Assembly (NCBI GenBank): GCA_946535435.1
Contig: CAMNDM010000003.1
Span: forward strand, 76,988 to 140,987
Reading direction: 5' to 3'
DNA: 64,000 nucleotides
Origin: Physcocola sp002396385
GTDB taxonomy: Bacteria; Bacteroidota; Bacteroidia; Bacteroidales; Paludibacteraceae
Under the pieces are notes generated by a model that searched no databases, was not told where the DNA came from, and saw only the letters and a program-made list of their open reading frames with translations. How positions within the stretch are numbered: the stretch's first letter is position 1; the number at the start of each line of letters is the position of its first letter. Of the stretch, positions 8,211 through 17,069 are shown in pieces. A program made the position numbers and the translations under genes.

Positions 8211-8448
8211 CCCTACATTCAACAAGCACATTTCGATAATGTGCCGCTTTGGGCTATCTGATGTTGCTGTTTTCGGAAGACATGACTTTTCCTGCTGATG
8301 TATTGTTCTCTTTTTAAGAATAAAGATCTTATTCCTGCAAACAGGAATAACCAAGACAAAACCTTACCACTAAACTATTCGTTGTCGGGTTAAAACCGTA
8401 AAGACAGAAAGGCCAGGCTTATCTGCAAGCGTAAGTGGCCAATGCAAA
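8211..8448. other. non-coding region with two hairpins
   Basis: TTATTCCTG-caaa-CAGGAATAA (8329-8350) is a perfect 9-bp hairpin. A second stem, GGCCA with CTTA against TAAG with TGGCC, spans about 8412-8440. No promoter box or known RNA family was recognised. It could be a structured 3' region or a small RNA. Confidence 0.35.
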
Positions 8449-8489
8449 AGGGAAGGGGGATCGCCAGCTGTTGGCGAGCCCCCTTCTTG
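8449..8489 (-). terminator. terminator of the LysM/OMP/DUF4290 operon
   Basis: GAAGGGGGATCGCCA and TTGGCGAGCCCCCTTC pair around a short loop. Read on the minus strand it follows the DUF4290 stop by about 20 bp and is followed by CCTTTT. Confidence 0.65.
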
Positions 8490-8508
8490 TCTTTTCCCAG
8501 TCTTCGTT

Positions 8509-9150
8509 TTATTTCTTTTTCTTCTTTTTCTTCGACTTGGTTGGTGGAGTGGCGACGGGTGCTGCCAAAACAGTCTGTGCGTCTACCAGTTTGAACTCAC
8601 CGTTCTTAATGTCGAGTTTGCCTTGGCTCATCTCCCGCAGATCGTCGAAAATCTTGTTGTCGGTAACCGTGTCTTTGTTATAGAGAATGTAGCAGCGCTT
8701 CATCTGGTTGGCTATCATCAGCGTCAGTTTCTTGCGGCTTTCTTCCTCTTCCGTTTCCATAGCCTTCTGTATGGCCAGCTGTATGTTGTTGCCATAGTGG
8801 CGGAAGCGGAACCTGCTTTTAGGGTAGGGTATGGTGTCGGTTGCATCGGTCAAACCACCCAATTTTTGTGGAACGTAGCCGTTGGGGTAGTCAATGTCGA
8901 GGCGGTAGCCCGATATGAAGTAGATGTGGTCCCACAGTGTGTTTTGGCTGTAGCCCATCGGACGTATGCGTTCCATTGTCTTAATGATGGAATAGGCGCA
9001 ACGTGTGCGTTCTGCACGGTCTTCTATACTCAGGCAGTGGTCAACCATTTTCTGTATGTTCCTTCCATAGCCCCTTAGCTCGATTGGCTCTTTGCTCGTA
9101 TTATAGTCGGTGTGGAAGTCGGAATATGTTTCTTGTATCTCTTGCTCCAT
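8509..9150 (-). CDS. DUF4290 domain protein
   Basis: 213 residues, predicted cytoplasmic with no signal peptide. The body (YNTSKEPIELRGYGRNIQKMVDHCL near residue 17, then NTLWDHIYFISGYRLDIDYPNG and FRHYGNNIQLAIQKAMETEEEE) matches the Bacteroidetes-specific DUF4290 family, whose function is unknown. The protein ends in a run of lysines (SKKKKKKK), which suggests contact with nucleic acid or acidic surfaces. It is the last gene of an operon: 12 bp separate it from the beta-barrel gene, which in turn abuts the LysM gene. That linkage hints at a role in envelope or cell-wall physiology. Confidence 0.85.
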   Translation of the reverse strand: MEQEIQETYSDFHTDYNTSKEPIELRGYGRNIQKMVDHCLSIEDRAERTRCAYSIIKTMERIRPMGYSQNTLWDHIYFISGYRLDIDYPNGYVPQKLGGLTDATDTIPYPKSRFRFRHYGNNIQLAIQKAMETEEEESRKKLTLMIANQMKRCYILYNKDTVTDNKIFDDLREMSQGKLDIKNGEFKLVDAQTVLAAPVATPPTKSKKKKKKK

Positions 9151-9162
9151 TTCTTTCTTTTA

Positions 9163-9912
9163 TTAGTTGCTGTGGAATTTCAAAACTGGCATCATTACGC
9201 CCAATGTAAAGGTGAACATCTGGTTGTTCGAACGCTGGAACACCGCGCTGCGGTCGTGCTCGAATACGTCTTTTAATCCGTAGTTCCACCGGGCTTCCGC
9301 CAGAATAGACAGTTTGCTTAGACGGAATTCGTATCCGGCTCCTACGCATAGCCCGAAATCCACATTGTTTTCTTCTATATCTTCGTTTAAACGAGGGTCG
9401 TTCCAGTTGTTCGTTAAAATGGCTTGCTGTTGCCCGGCTGTCAGGTTGGTCTTGGTCTCGCCTGTCTTCATCAGCAATCCCATTTTCGGACCGAAGTTGA
9501 AAAATAGCCGGTGGGTGTTGCCGAAATAGATGTGTGCCAACAGCGGAATGCTTAAATAGTCAATCTCGCGTTCAATGGTGCCTCCAATGAACTGTTGCTC
9601 GTTGACTACGGTATAGTCGTTCCACCGCTCGTACCAGCCTCCCTGTATGTAGCTTGCCTCTAGTTGCAGGCCGAAGTGCTTTTGTGCGATAAAGCGGACC
9701 GCAACGCCAACATCGGCACCTTTCCGGTAGCCAAGGTCGCCCAAGTTGTTGGCGTATGTTATGTCGTTGTGCATGAAACGGACTTGCGACAGGGCCATAC
9801 CGCCCTGCACGCCTACGCTTATCTCTTCTTCAAACCGGCTCCTGACCTGGCTGTAGGCGGTGCTCGACCAGCCTAAAAAGGCAATTAGGCAGATTGTGAT
9901 TCTTTTTAACAT
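9163..9912 (-). CDS. PorT-like outer-membrane beta-barrel protein
   Basis: 249 residues with a signal peptide (MLKRITICLIAFLGWSSTAYS). The rest alternates short amphipathic strands with turns typical of the OMP_b-brl_2/PorT family: SVGVQGGMALSQVRF, LGYRKGADVGVAVRF, HFGLQLEASYIQGGW, IDYLSIPLLAHIYFG, FGLCVGAGYEFRLSKLSILAEARW, and the final strand MFTFTLGVMMPVLKF. PorT-type proteins serve type IX secretion in some species, but many relatives have no assigned role, so the specific function is open. Translationally linked: its start lies 2 bp after the LysM gene stop. Confidence 0.8.
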   Translation of the reverse strand: MLKRITICLIAFLGWSSTAYSQVRSRFEEEISVGVQGGMALSQVRFMHNDITYANNLGDLGYRKGADVGVAVRFIAQKHFGLQLEASYIQGGWYERWNDYTVVNEQQFIGGTIEREIDYLSIPLLAHIYFGNTHRLFFNFGPKMGLLMKTGETKTNLTAGQQQAILTNNWNDPRLNEDIEENNVDFGLCVGAGYEFRLSKLSILAEARWNYGLKDVFEHDRSAVFQRSNNQMFTFTLGVMMPVLKFHSN

Positions 9913-9914
9913 CT

Positions 9915-12377
9915 TTATTCCAATTGTTTGTTCAAAAGCACATGTCCGTCGGTCCCGTTATTCCTCGAAATGGTAACATCGCTGTTATAGAAACCGCCTT
10001 CTTCGCTGTACCTCTTGAATTTGAAGTCGCTTTGGATGGTGTGTAAATTTTCCTTTGAAAGTTGGCTGAGGCCGTGCTCGAAGTTCTTACCGAACAGTGC
10101 TACCGCTTTACCGAAGTAGAGCATGATGTCGTAACCGAGGGCGCCATACATTGGTTGCGTGTTCCCCGGCTCCTGACCGTAGTATTTCCTGAAGTTGCCG
10201 ATAAATTCTTTGCTGGCGCTGTCTTCGAAATTGATGTCGTAGGCCGAACCGATATAGGTCTCTGCTACAAACAGGTCTTTGGCGATGGTTTGGTATTTGG
10301 TCCACTCGTTGTAGCCAAAAATCTTCACATCGTATTTCTGCACGAGCATAGAATTGACGCTTGGTATGAGTTGGGTCAGGGCCACTTGGTCGGTGCTGGT
10401 GGTCAGCACAAGGTTCTCTTCCTTCTCTTTCAGCGACTCTTTCAATGCCTCGGCATTCGTGAACTCTATCTCTTTAACCGGTGTGCCAAGGCTCCGCAGC
10501 TTTGCTGCTATCGAGTCTGCCACCTCTTGTTTGTCGTTCTGCTTCTCGCCTTTGAATTTCGCCACCACTACATTCTTGCCTTTGAACAACTCGGCAAACG
10601 ATTGGGCGTTCTCTTGGGCCATTTTCGATTTTGGCGCATTGACGAGGAAGATGTTCGGATTGGTTTTCATCTCTTCGGTGCGCGACGAGAATGGAACAAT
10701 CATTTTTACGTTGTTCTCGAGTGCGAATTTTCCCATTGGCGCGAATTGTGCCTTGTAGGCCGGACCTATCATTATGTCCATATTCTTCATCTCTTCCTTT
10801 TCTAACAAGGCGTTGATGTCCGCTTCGGTTTTCCCTGAATTGTAGACGTGCAGATAAACCCACACATTCTGTTCTTTCAGCGTTTTTGCCGCTAACAAGA
10901 TGCCTTGGTAGAATTCGAGGAACTTGTCGGTATTGTTGTCGATTTGTCCGTCTTCTGTGTTGAAGGGGAGTAAAACGGCCACATGCACCTTGTTGTTGCC
11001 TTGCGTGCTGACGAAATAACTGCTGTTCCACGAATACTTACGGTCGGGTGTGCGTGGAATGAAGATGATTTTGCCTGCTTGCAGACCATCGGCTTTCAAC
11101 TCGGGGTTGACAGAAGTCAGCTCATACTCCGATATTTTGTAGGTTTTGCAAAGGCTGAACATGGTTTCGCCTTTCAGTACCGTATGCGCTATGTTGCTGT
11201 GCTTGGGCTCGCTTGCAGGGGCGTTGTGGCGGAAGACGCTTGCAACCCCCGTCTTTTCCTTTTCTTTGGCGCTTGGTGGAATGGCAAGCAACTGACCTAC
11301 TTTTAACCCCTTCCTGACATCGTTGTTGGCGGTAACATCGTTAGGGTTGATGTTGAACTTCTTGCTGATGCTGAAGACGGTCTCGTCTTTCCCCACTTTG
11401 TGTATGCGGAAGTCGGGGGTCGAGTTCTTGTCGGCCAGATATTTGCTGGTCGGTGGCATAATAAGAGCCTTGCCGGCCTTTATACCTGAGTTTTTAACAC
11501 CAGGGTTCAAACGCTCGATGTCGTTGGCGCTGACGTTGTAGGTGTTGGCTATGCCGTAAAGCGTCTCCCCCTTTTTAACCTCGTGGACCGTAAGTCCGCT
11601 CTTGTCGTTCTTCTTTTTCTGAGATGCGTTGCTGTGTGGTGCAGGCAATGTAAGCACTTCGCCCTCGATGATGGCGCGTTTTTTGAGTTTCGGATTCAAT
11701 TCCTCGGCTTCGCTGACCGTGCAGCCCTGACGCTTGCAGATGGCGTACAGCGTCTCGCCTTTCTTTACCTTGTATTTTGAGTAGCCGTTAGCCGCCTGGC
11801 TGCCCGGCTTTTCCGTATGGCTTGCCGTTTTTTGCGTCGCAGCACTGGCTGTTTCGGTTTTAGCTTTTGTGGTGGCAGGTACGGAGGTTTTTAGGGAACT
11901 GTTCTTTAATACCTTTAGGGTAGTGCCGCTTTTAAGTCCGTTCTTTACCAGTTTTTCGTTGCGGGTGCTAAGGTCGCTTATGCTGGTGTTGTATTTTCTG
12001 GCAATAGACGTTAGCGTTTCACCAGGTTTCACCAGGTGCTCCACTAGCTCTTTGTCTGTGCCCACACTGGTGGAGGCGTTGCTTGCTATAGGCTTCGCAG
12101 ACTCGTTCTTGGCTGTGACGGGCTGCCCGGTGGCAGGAACCAGAATTTTTACCTCACTCTTCAATCCGTTCTTCAAAGAAGGGTTTACCCTCTCCATTTC
12201 GGCTACCGAGGTGTTGTATTTTTTGCAGATGCCGAACAGCGTCTCGCCTTTTTTGACGAGGTGTTCCTGGTACTTTTTCCCGTTTATTGTCTTTTCTGCC
12301 TCTGTCGCATTGGCAGTCCATTGGAACATGCCGAAAGCGAAGGCGAACAGTGCTAACTTTATAATCCTGCTTTTCAT
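9915..12377 (-). CDS. LysM-repeat protein with periplasmic-binding-protein-like domain
   Basis: 820 residues from ATG at 12377, which starts a signal peptide (MKSRIIKLALFAFAFGMFQW). Six LysM modules follow, recognised by VKKGETLFGICKKY, VKPGETLTSIARKY, VKKGETLYAICKRQ, VKKGETLYGIANTY, VGKDETVFSISKKF and VLKGETMFSLCKTY; the first three are separated by Ser/Thr/Ala-rich linkers. From about residue 450 the chain becomes a type-I periplasmic-binding fold (KVHVAVLLPFNTED, MDIMIGPAYKAQFAPMGKFA, ALGYDIMLYFGKAV). The expected role is peptidoglycan binding with sensing or scaffolding in the periplasm. First gene of a three-gene operon with the beta-barrel and DUF4290 proteins. A TAAATTTG promoter box lies about 150 bp upstream. 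Confidence 0.88.
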   Translation of the reverse strand: MKSRIIKLALFAFAFGMFQWTANATEAEKTINGKKYQEHLVKKGETLFGICKKYNTSVAEMERVNPSLKNGLKSEVKILVPATGQPVTAKNESAKPIASNASTSVGTDKELVEHLVKPGETLTSIARKYNTSISDLSTRNEKLVKNGLKSGTTLKVLKNSSLKTSVPATTKAKTETASAATQKTASHTEKPGSQAANGYSKYKVKKGETLYAICKRQGCTVSEAEELNPKLKKRAIIEGEVLTLPAPHSNASQKKKNDKSGLTVHEVKKGETLYGIANTYNVSANDIERLNPGVKNSGIKAGKALIMPPTSKYLADKNSTPDFRIHKVGKDETVFSISKKFNINPNDVTANNDVRKGLKVGQLLAIPPSAKEKEKTGVASVFRHNAPASEPKHSNIAHTVLKGETMFSLCKTYKISEYELTSVNPELKADGLQAGKIIFIPRTPDRKYSWNSSYFVSTQGNNKVHVAVLLPFNTEDGQIDNNTDKFLEFYQGILLAAKTLKEQNVWVYLHVYNSGKTEADINALLEKEEMKNMDIMIGPAYKAQFAPMGKFALENNVKMIVPFSSRTEEMKTNPNIFLVNAPKSKMAQENAQSFAELFKGKNVVVAKFKGEKQNDKQEVADSIAAKLRSLGTPVKEIEFTNAEALKESLKEKEENLVLTTSTDQVALTQLIPSVNSMLVQKYDVKIFGYNEWTKYQTIAKDLFVAETYIGSAYDINFEDSASKEFIGNFRKYYGQEPGNTQPMYGALGYDIMLYFGKAVALFGKNFEHGLSQLSKENLHTIQSDFKFKRYSEEGGFYNSDVTISRNNGTDGHVLLNKQLE

Positions 12378-12732
12378 TGAATCTTTCCTGTTTGATTCTG
12401 TAAGGGATGTTTTCGTGACGGCAAACGTTACTACAATGAGTTTGCCATACCTTCGTAAGCGCATCGTTTAGCGCCTTTTGGGTGGAAGCGTGTCATAACC
12501 ACAACATATAATCTAGCCCCCATTTTGCAAATTTACTAAAATATGCGGTTATTGAGCCCCATTTTCCTAAAAAATAGTTATTTCGCCTTCCCCGACAATC
12601 GTTTTGCCCAATTCGTACGCTACAGCCTGATTTAGAGGTAGAAAAAGATTGTTGCGTCGTTTCCCTGCCTGTCGGCGCTGTTTGGTATGTTTTTTGTTTT
12701 CGCTTGGCTGTATAACAATTAAACAATCGCAT
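12378..12732. other. divergent intergenic region
   Basis: 355 bp between the LysM gene (minus) and the secreted protein at 12733 (plus). Besides the minus-strand promoter box, no gene, repeat or stable hairpin stands out. Confidence 0.5.
12528..12535 (-). promoter_or_regulatory. -7 promoter element of the LysM operon
   Basis: CAAATTTA on the plus strand is TAAATTTG on the minus strand, matching TAnnTTTG. It implies a 5' untranslated region of about 140 nt. Confidence 0.45.
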
Positions 12733-13320
12733 ATGAAGAAGATTTTTTTATCGATAATGTTGTCGGCGGGTGCATTGTTTGCCGCTTTTGCAGAAGAGGC
12801 TCCTGCCACTTTTATAGGAGACCAGCGCCTGGTTGTTGAAATTAGAGGTTCGAGCTGGCTTAGCGACTATACCTCGTTGGGCTGGTCGGTTGGTACCTTC
12901 AGCGATGCCCCCGGTCAAATCCAGAACGCTCTGGTCCTCTACAACTACAGCAAGATGAACATGCAGATTCAGCCAGGTTCGAAGCTGATTCTAAAGGTCA
13001 ATGGCGAACCTATGGTCCTGACAACTGCACAGGGTACCGCCTACGATGGTAGCACACGTACCTTCCGGGAATACGACCGGTTGTATGGCTGGGTTTACTA
13101 TTTTGGTAATACTGTTTATTACGATGTTACCCAGGAACAGGCCGATGCCATAAATACCTATGGCATTACCAAGTACCGCTACCAGGTGGACCAGACTGTT
13201 TTTGAACGTGACGAGATGAATGCACAGAAAATTGCTAAGAAAATGAAGCGTGCTTACGACGATTTGCGTGAATCTCAAAGCTATAAAGCCTCAAAAATTG
13301 ACGATTTGTCCGATTTTTAA
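12733..13320 (+). CDS. hypothetical secreted protein
   Basis: 195 residues from ATG at 12733, the start of a signal peptide (MKKIFLSIMLSAGALFAAFA); the longer frame from 12649 would bury it. The body is rich in Tyr and beta-strand-like segments (QRLVVEIRGSSWLSDY, KLILKVNGEPMVLTTAQG, RLYGWVYYFGNTVYYDVTQEQ). The C-terminal third is a charged helix (DEMNAQKIAKKMKRAYDDLRES). I recognise no family. It is followed after 90 bp by a small winged-helix gene with its own promoter box, so it is probably a single-gene unit. Confidence 0.7.
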   Translation: MKKIFLSIMLSAGALFAAFAEEAPATFIGDQRLVVEIRGSSWLSDYTSLGWSVGTFSDAPGQIQNALVLYNYSKMNMQIQPGSKLILKVNGEPMVLTTAQGTAYDGSTRTFREYDRLYGWVYYFGNTVYYDVTQEQADAINTYGITKYRYQVDQTVFERDEMNAQKIAKKMKRAYDDLRESQSYKASKIDDLSDF

Positions 13321-13373
13321 CTTTTTATTGCATATTTATTGGTTTTTTGATGTGAAATTTTATTAAAAAATTT

Positions 13374-13381
13374 TAAATTTG
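13374..13381 (+). promoter_or_regulatory. -7 promoter element of the small winged-helix gene
   Basis: TAAATTTG fits the TAnnTTTG consensus, 29 bp upstream of the ATG, within a very A+T-rich stretch. Confidence 0.45.
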
Positions 13382-13410
13382 TACTACAAAACATCTAAAA
13401 CTTAAATAAC

Positions 13411-13623
13411 ATGAATAGAGAAGAAATTGGATCATTTGCTGGCCCTATCTATGAGGCTTTGAAGGACGGAAAGACTCTTACTGTCGCTGAATTGAAGAAA
13501 TCAACTGGCTTGAAAGATGCCGAATTGAATATGGGCTTGGGCTGGCTGTTTTGCGAAGACAAACTTTATGTAAAGGTGGAAACTGTACGCAAAAAGGAAA
13601 CTGAACTTATCGGTTGGAAGTAA
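13411..13623 (+). CDS. small winged helix-turn-helix protein (DUF2582-type)
   Basis: 70 residues spanning a single winged-helix domain: IGSFAGPIYEALKDGKTLTVAELKKSTGLKDAELNMGLGWLFCEDKLYVK. This matches the PF10771/DUF2582 group of small Bacteroidetes and archaeal winged-helix proteins, which are abundant and of unknown target. The acidic, lysine-rich composition and strong downstream terminator suggest a highly expressed short transcript. It could be a DNA-binding regulator, but many members lack clear basic recognition helices. Placed between two envelope genes but not co-transcribed with either, judging by promoter and terminator signals. Confidence 0.8.
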   Translation: MNREEIGSFAGPIYEALKDGKTLTVAELKKSTGLKDAELNMGLGWLFCEDKLYVKVETVRKKETELIGWK

Positions 13624-13649
13624 TTCCGACTTGTAATATAGCTAATATC

Positions 13650-13692
13650 GGGGGAATTGAAACGAATGGATGTTTCAGTTCCCCCTTTTTTT
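13650..13692 (+). terminator. rho-independent terminator after the winged-helix gene
   Basis: GGGGGAATTGAAAC and GTTTCAGTTCCCCC pair with one mismatch around an 8-nt loop and are followed by seven T residues. Confidence 0.88.
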
Positions 13693-13708
13693 CCTCAATA
13701 TATTTAGC

Positions 13709-13716
13709 TAACTTTG
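13709..13716 (+). promoter_or_regulatory. -7 promoter element of the OmpA-family gene
   Basis: TAACTTTG fits TAnnTTTG and lies 25 bp before the ATG at 13742, directly after the previous terminator. Confidence 0.5.
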
Positions 13717-13741
13717 ACTTTAGATTTAGAATGTATTGAAT

Positions 13742-14689
13742 ATGAAAAAGAATGTGCTCTTTTTTGCTGTTGCGGCTGTGATGCTCAACGCTTCTTGCGT
13801 TTCCCAGAAAAAATATTCGGCGGCTGTCTTCAGAGGCGACAGCTTGGAAGCGCTTAACAGAGACTGCCAAAAGGTCGCAAACTCTTCGCAAGAGAATTTG
13901 AACAGCATTAATGCCAGCTTGAAGAATAAATTGGCTGAGATGGCGAAAGATACGGCCAGCCAAAGCTTGCGTATGCACCAACTGCAATTGGCCAACGAAC
14001 AGCTGCGTAACGACAACGCTGACCTTTATGCCAAACTGCAGGGCTCGAGTAACGATTCCCAGGTGAAAGCGCTGTTGGGCGATCTGCAGAAGATTCAAGA
14101 CAAACTGCAGGCTAGGGAAGATACCCTGCAGAAGGCCGAACAGCTGGTTCGCGAAAAAGAAAAGAAGGTGGGTGAGTTGAATGCCGTTATTGAGAAACAA
14201 AACCAGTCGATGCAGAAGCTCCGGCAACGCGTGGCCGATGCTCTGAAGGGGTATGTCGGCAAAGGTATGGCTGTTGAATACAAGAATGGTAAGGTCTACG
14301 TCTCGATGGATGAAAGCCTGCTGTTCACTTCCGGACACTGGGATGTGACCCCTAAGGCCGATTCTGCGCTGACTAAAGTGGCTGCCTTCCTGGCTGACAA
14401 TAAAGATATACAGGTGGTGATTGAAGGACATACCGATGACCTCGCTTATCGTGGCAATGGTTACATTCTCGACAACTGGGACCTTTCGACCAAGCGTGCT
14501 ACCGCTATCGTGCGATCTCTTTTGAAAAACGATAAGATTAATCCTGCCCGTATTTCGGCTTCTGGACGTGCCGAGTTCGTCCCTGTTGACGATTCCAAAA
14601 CAGCGGCTGCACGTCAGAAAAACAGACGTACTGAGATTATCCTCAGCCCTAATATGGATGAATTGATGGATGTCATTAACGGAAAGTAA
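13742..14689 (+). CDS. OmpA-family lipoprotein with coiled coil
   Basis: 315 residues from ATG at 13742. The N-terminus MKKNVLFFAVAAVMLNASC is a lipoprotein signal with Cys near residue 19. Residues ~30-170 are a long coiled coil (NSINASLKNKLAEMAKD, LGDLQKIQDKLQAREDTLQKAEQLVREKEKKVGELN; heptads visible). The C-terminal OmpA domain has the peptidoglycan-binding motif (VVIEGHTDD, NWDLSTKRATAIVRSLL, ISASGRAEFVPV, RRTEIIL). It likely tethers the outer membrane to the cell wall. The GSCFA gene begins at the very next base after its stop, so the two are translationally coupled. Confidence 0.88.
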   Translation: MKKNVLFFAVAAVMLNASCVSQKKYSAAVFRGDSLEALNRDCQKVANSSQENLNSINASLKNKLAEMAKDTASQSLRMHQLQLANEQLRNDNADLYAKLQGSSNDSQVKALLGDLQKIQDKLQAREDTLQKAEQLVREKEKKVGELNAVIEKQNQSMQKLRQRVADALKGYVGKGMAVEYKNGKVYVSMDESLLFTSGHWDVTPKADSALTKVAAFLADNKDIQVVIEGHTDDLAYRGNGYILDNWDLSTKRATAIVRSLLKNDKINPARISASGRAEFVPVDDSKTAAARQKNRRTEIILSPNMDELMDVINGK

Positions 14690-15664
14690 ATGGATTTCCG
14701 TACTGAAATAAAGGTACAAAAGGCGGATTTTGGCATTTCGTATGCCGACCGCCTTTTTTTTGTCGGCTCCTGTTTCTCTTCTAATATGGCCGACCGGCTT
14801 TCTGCCTTTAAATTCCCGCTCGTGGTGAACCCTACGGGCGTCCTCTACAATCCGGCTTCGGTTTGCCTGTTGCTCCGTTCCCTGCTCAGTGGAAGACTGT
14901 TGGCGGAAAGTGACGTTTTTTTACAGGATGGCGTTTGGAATAGTTTCTTCCTACACAGCTGTTTTTCATCCCTTTCCAAAGACGAACTTCTCAATAAGGC
15001 CAATTCCGCACTGTTGTCGGCAAAACGGGCTTTGGAGCAAACCTCGTGCCTGTTCCTGACTTTCGGTACGGCGTGGGTTTATCTCTTGAAAGAAACGGAT
15101 ACGGTGGTGGCCAACTGCCATAAAGTACCTGCCGACCGGTTCAAAAGGCAGCGTCTTTCGCCCGAGGAGGTGGTAGGGGAGTGCCTGCCGGTTTTCCAAG
15201 AATTGGTGGAACGTAACCCCGATATCCATATTGTGCTTACTGTCAGCCCTATCCGTCATTGGAAGGATGGCGCACATGGCAACCAGCTCAGCAAGGCGAC
15301 CTTGTTGCTTGCTGTCGACCAGTTGTGCCAGTTATTGCCAGAGAATGTGTCTTACTTCCCGTCGTATGAACTGCTGATGGACGATTTGCGCGACTACCGG
15401 TTTTATGCCGACGATCTGCTACATCCGTCGAAACAGGCGGTCGACTACCTTTTCGAGAAGTTTTGTGGCGCTTATTTCTCTGACGATGTCATTGCTGCTA
15501 TGAAAGAGGTCGGTCAGGTGGTGGCTGCTGCCAATCACCGGCCTATGAATCCTGATAGTTTTGGTTATAAACTGTTTTGTGAGCGTACACGTCAAAAAAT
15601 GGCGGAACTGGGGAAACGTTTCCCTCATATAGACTTTTCTGCGGAAGAACAGGCTTTTCGCTAG
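14690..15664 (+). CDS. GSCFA-domain protein
   Basis: 324 residues. The family name motif appears as FFVGSCFSSNMADRL near residues 24-38, with NPTGVLYNPASV following and a C-terminal block HPSKQAVDYLFEKF. GSCFA proteins have a predicted SGNH-hydrolase-like fold and no confirmed substrate. A nucleophile Ser, or Cys in GSC, sits where SGNH block I would be. There is no signal peptide, so cytoplasmic location is expected. Co-transcribed with the OmpA lipoprotein (zero spacing). Its last four bases overlap the end of the convergent nitroreductase gene. Confidence 0.85.
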   Translation: MDFRTEIKVQKADFGISYADRLFFVGSCFSSNMADRLSAFKFPLVVNPTGVLYNPASVCLLLRSLLSGRLLAESDVFLQDGVWNSFFLHSCFSSLSKDELLNKANSALLSAKRALEQTSCLFLTFGTAWVYLLKETDTVVANCHKVPADRFKRQRLSPEEVVGECLPVFQELVERNPDIHIVLTVSPIRHWKDGAHGNQLSKATLLLAVDQLCQLLPENVSYFPSYELLMDDLRDYRFYADDLLHPSKQAVDYLFEKFCGAYFSDDVIAAMKEVGQVVAAANHRPMNPDSFGYKLFCERTRQKMAELGKRFPHIDFSAEEQAFR

Positions 15665-16305
15665 ACAAAGGCCTGGTCGAAATGGTATTGGGCAATACCG
15701 GCGTCTATCTTCGTATAGAGACCCCATTTGGGAGTGACTGTGCCTTTCCCGTCAACTATCTCTATTTTGTAGCGTTGCTGGTTGAACGAACTTGGGGCCA
15801 GCAAGGCATATTCAATACCTTTCCGGAAAGTGTCGGAAAGGTGCTCCATAGCACAAACGTCTGATATTGATTTGGTTTTATGGCCTTTCCCCTGCGTCTC
15901 GCCATAACCGACGGCAATGACGCACACCAGTTTTTCTCCGTCGGTCAACTGCATGCGTTCGTTGTTTTTCTTGAAGGATGTAGTCACCCAGCAGGTGTTC
16001 AAGCCCAGTTGTTGTGCAAGCAGTACAAGGCGTTCGCCGTAGTAGCCGCACTTTCGGTCTAACTGCGGGTCGTTCTTGTGTCCGACCAATACGAAGTAGT
16101 TGGCTACGTTTTTGAAGTTACCATAGCGTGCCATAAGGCAGTTAAAGGCCTCCTTGTCGTTGGTGACCAGTTGCAGGTGGAGTCCGCTCTCGTTATTACA
16201 GGCGGTTACCTCTTCCCTCAGTCTTTCTACAATGTCTTGCGCAATGGGTGCGTCTTTGTAGGCTCTGACGGCGTGCCGGTTCTTTATGGCTTCTTCAATA
16301 GTCAT
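15661..16305 (-). CDS. nitroreductase-family flavoprotein
   Basis: 214 residues. It begins TIEEAIKNRHAVRAYKDAPI, the N-terminal FMN-phosphate-binding pattern of the family. YYGERLVLLAQQLGLNTCWV is the dimer helix segment, and a later half (IEYALLAPSSFNQQRYKIEIV) repeats the SxxNxQ theme of the TM1586-like nitroreductases. It probably reduces quinones or nitro compounds with NAD(P)H in the cytoplasm. It overlaps the convergent GSCFA gene by 4 bp and follows a small ORF by 4 bp in its own direction, suggesting an operon rimM - small ORF - nitroreductase. Confidence 0.85.
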   Translation of the reverse strand: MTIEEAIKNRHAVRAYKDAPIAQDIVERLREEVTACNNESGLHLQLVTNDKEAFNCLMARYGNFKNVANYFVLVGHKNDPQLDRKCGYYGERLVLLAQQLGLNTCWVTTSFKKNNERMQLTDGEKLVCVIAVGYGETQGKGHKTKSISDVCAMEHLSDTFRKGIEYALLAPSSFNQQRYKIEIVDGKGTVTPKWGLYTKIDAGIAQYHFDQAFV

Positions 16306-16309
16306 GTGC

Positions 16310-16516
16310 TTATTTTTTCTTCAGCATTTTCAACATTTCGGCAGCCCCGTTCAAGTAGTCGAGCATGACGGTAGCCACAGCGTCGAGGTTCTCTTCGGGG
16401 TCATCAATGGCAGCTTGGGCATAATCCATGGCTTTGTTGATGAGGGTTTGGTTGTATTCGCCCAATCCAAGCTTCTTGATCATTTCAAGAAAGTCTTTTT
16501 CTAATTCGAGTTTCAT
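16310..16516 (-). CDS. small conserved helical protein, unknown function
   Basis: 68 residues, mostly alpha-helical and acidic with a lysine-rich end (LKMLKKK). Codon use matches neighbours, and spacing is tight on both sides (13 bp from rimM, 4 bp to the nitroreductase), which supports a real gene. I do not recognise the family. Confidence 0.65.
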   Translation of the reverse strand: MKLELEKDFLEMIKKLGLGEYNQTLINKAMDYAQAAIDDPEENLDAVATVMLDYLNGAAEMLKMLKKK

Positions 16517-16529
16517 TTCGCGTTTTTGT

Positions 16530-17069
16530 TTAGTCGAGGTCGAGCAAACCTTCAGGAAGGTGCATCACCATCAGTTTTTGTTCGTCGTTTATTTCAACAA
16601 TATAGTCGTCGCTGGCAGGAATGATGAGGTTACCCCCGGTTGGAGTGGCCACACTGAACAACACGTTGGCCGTGCTGTCGTCCACATCGTCAATCACACC
16701 AATAGTCGCACCATCGGCCTGTATGGTGTAGCCGATATAGAGGTCGATGCTTATATCTCCTTCGGCTGCTTTCTTCTCCAGGTAGTTGGCTGGTAGCTGT
16801 CTGCGTTCTATGTAGACGGCGCATCCTGTCAGCTCGCAGGCCTGTCTGTCGTTGTCAATCCGTTTGAACTTCACAAACGCCTCTTCGTCATTTTTGAAAC
16901 GGTATTCCTCAAGAAAGAAGGGTACCAGCAGCCCATCAGTCTCCACTATCAGGTAGTCGGCTTCGACCTCGTCCCAAACGTCGTTGGTAAAAACAAAGTT
17001 GAGTTCGCCTTTCAGACCATGAACCTTGGTCAGCCGGCCTATTTCTATCATGTCTTCTTTTTTCAGCAT
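16530..17069 (-). CDS. rimM: ribosome maturation factor RimM
   Basis: 179 residues from ATG at 17069 (an in-frame ATG at 17051 is also possible). The N-terminal RimM domain starts IEIGRLTKVHGLKGELNF, the diagnostic G-x-x-x-x-x-HG-x-x-GE pattern. The C-terminal PRC barrel includes YIGYTIQADGATIGVIDDVDDSTANVLF and ends MVMHLPEGLLDLD. RimM binds ribosomal protein S19 and helps assemble the 30S head. The usual bacterial partners (rpsP, trmD) are absent. Here it leads a short operon with a small ORF and nitroreductase. Confidence 0.95.
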   Translation of the reverse strand: MLKKEDMIEIGRLTKVHGLKGELNFVFTNDVWDEVEADYLIVETDGLLVPFFLEEYRFKNDEEAFVKFKRIDNDRQACELTGCAVYIERRQLPANYLEKKAAEGDISIDLYIGYTIQADGATIGVIDDVDDSTANVLFSVATPTGGNLIIPASDDYIVEINDEQKLMVMHLPEGLLDLD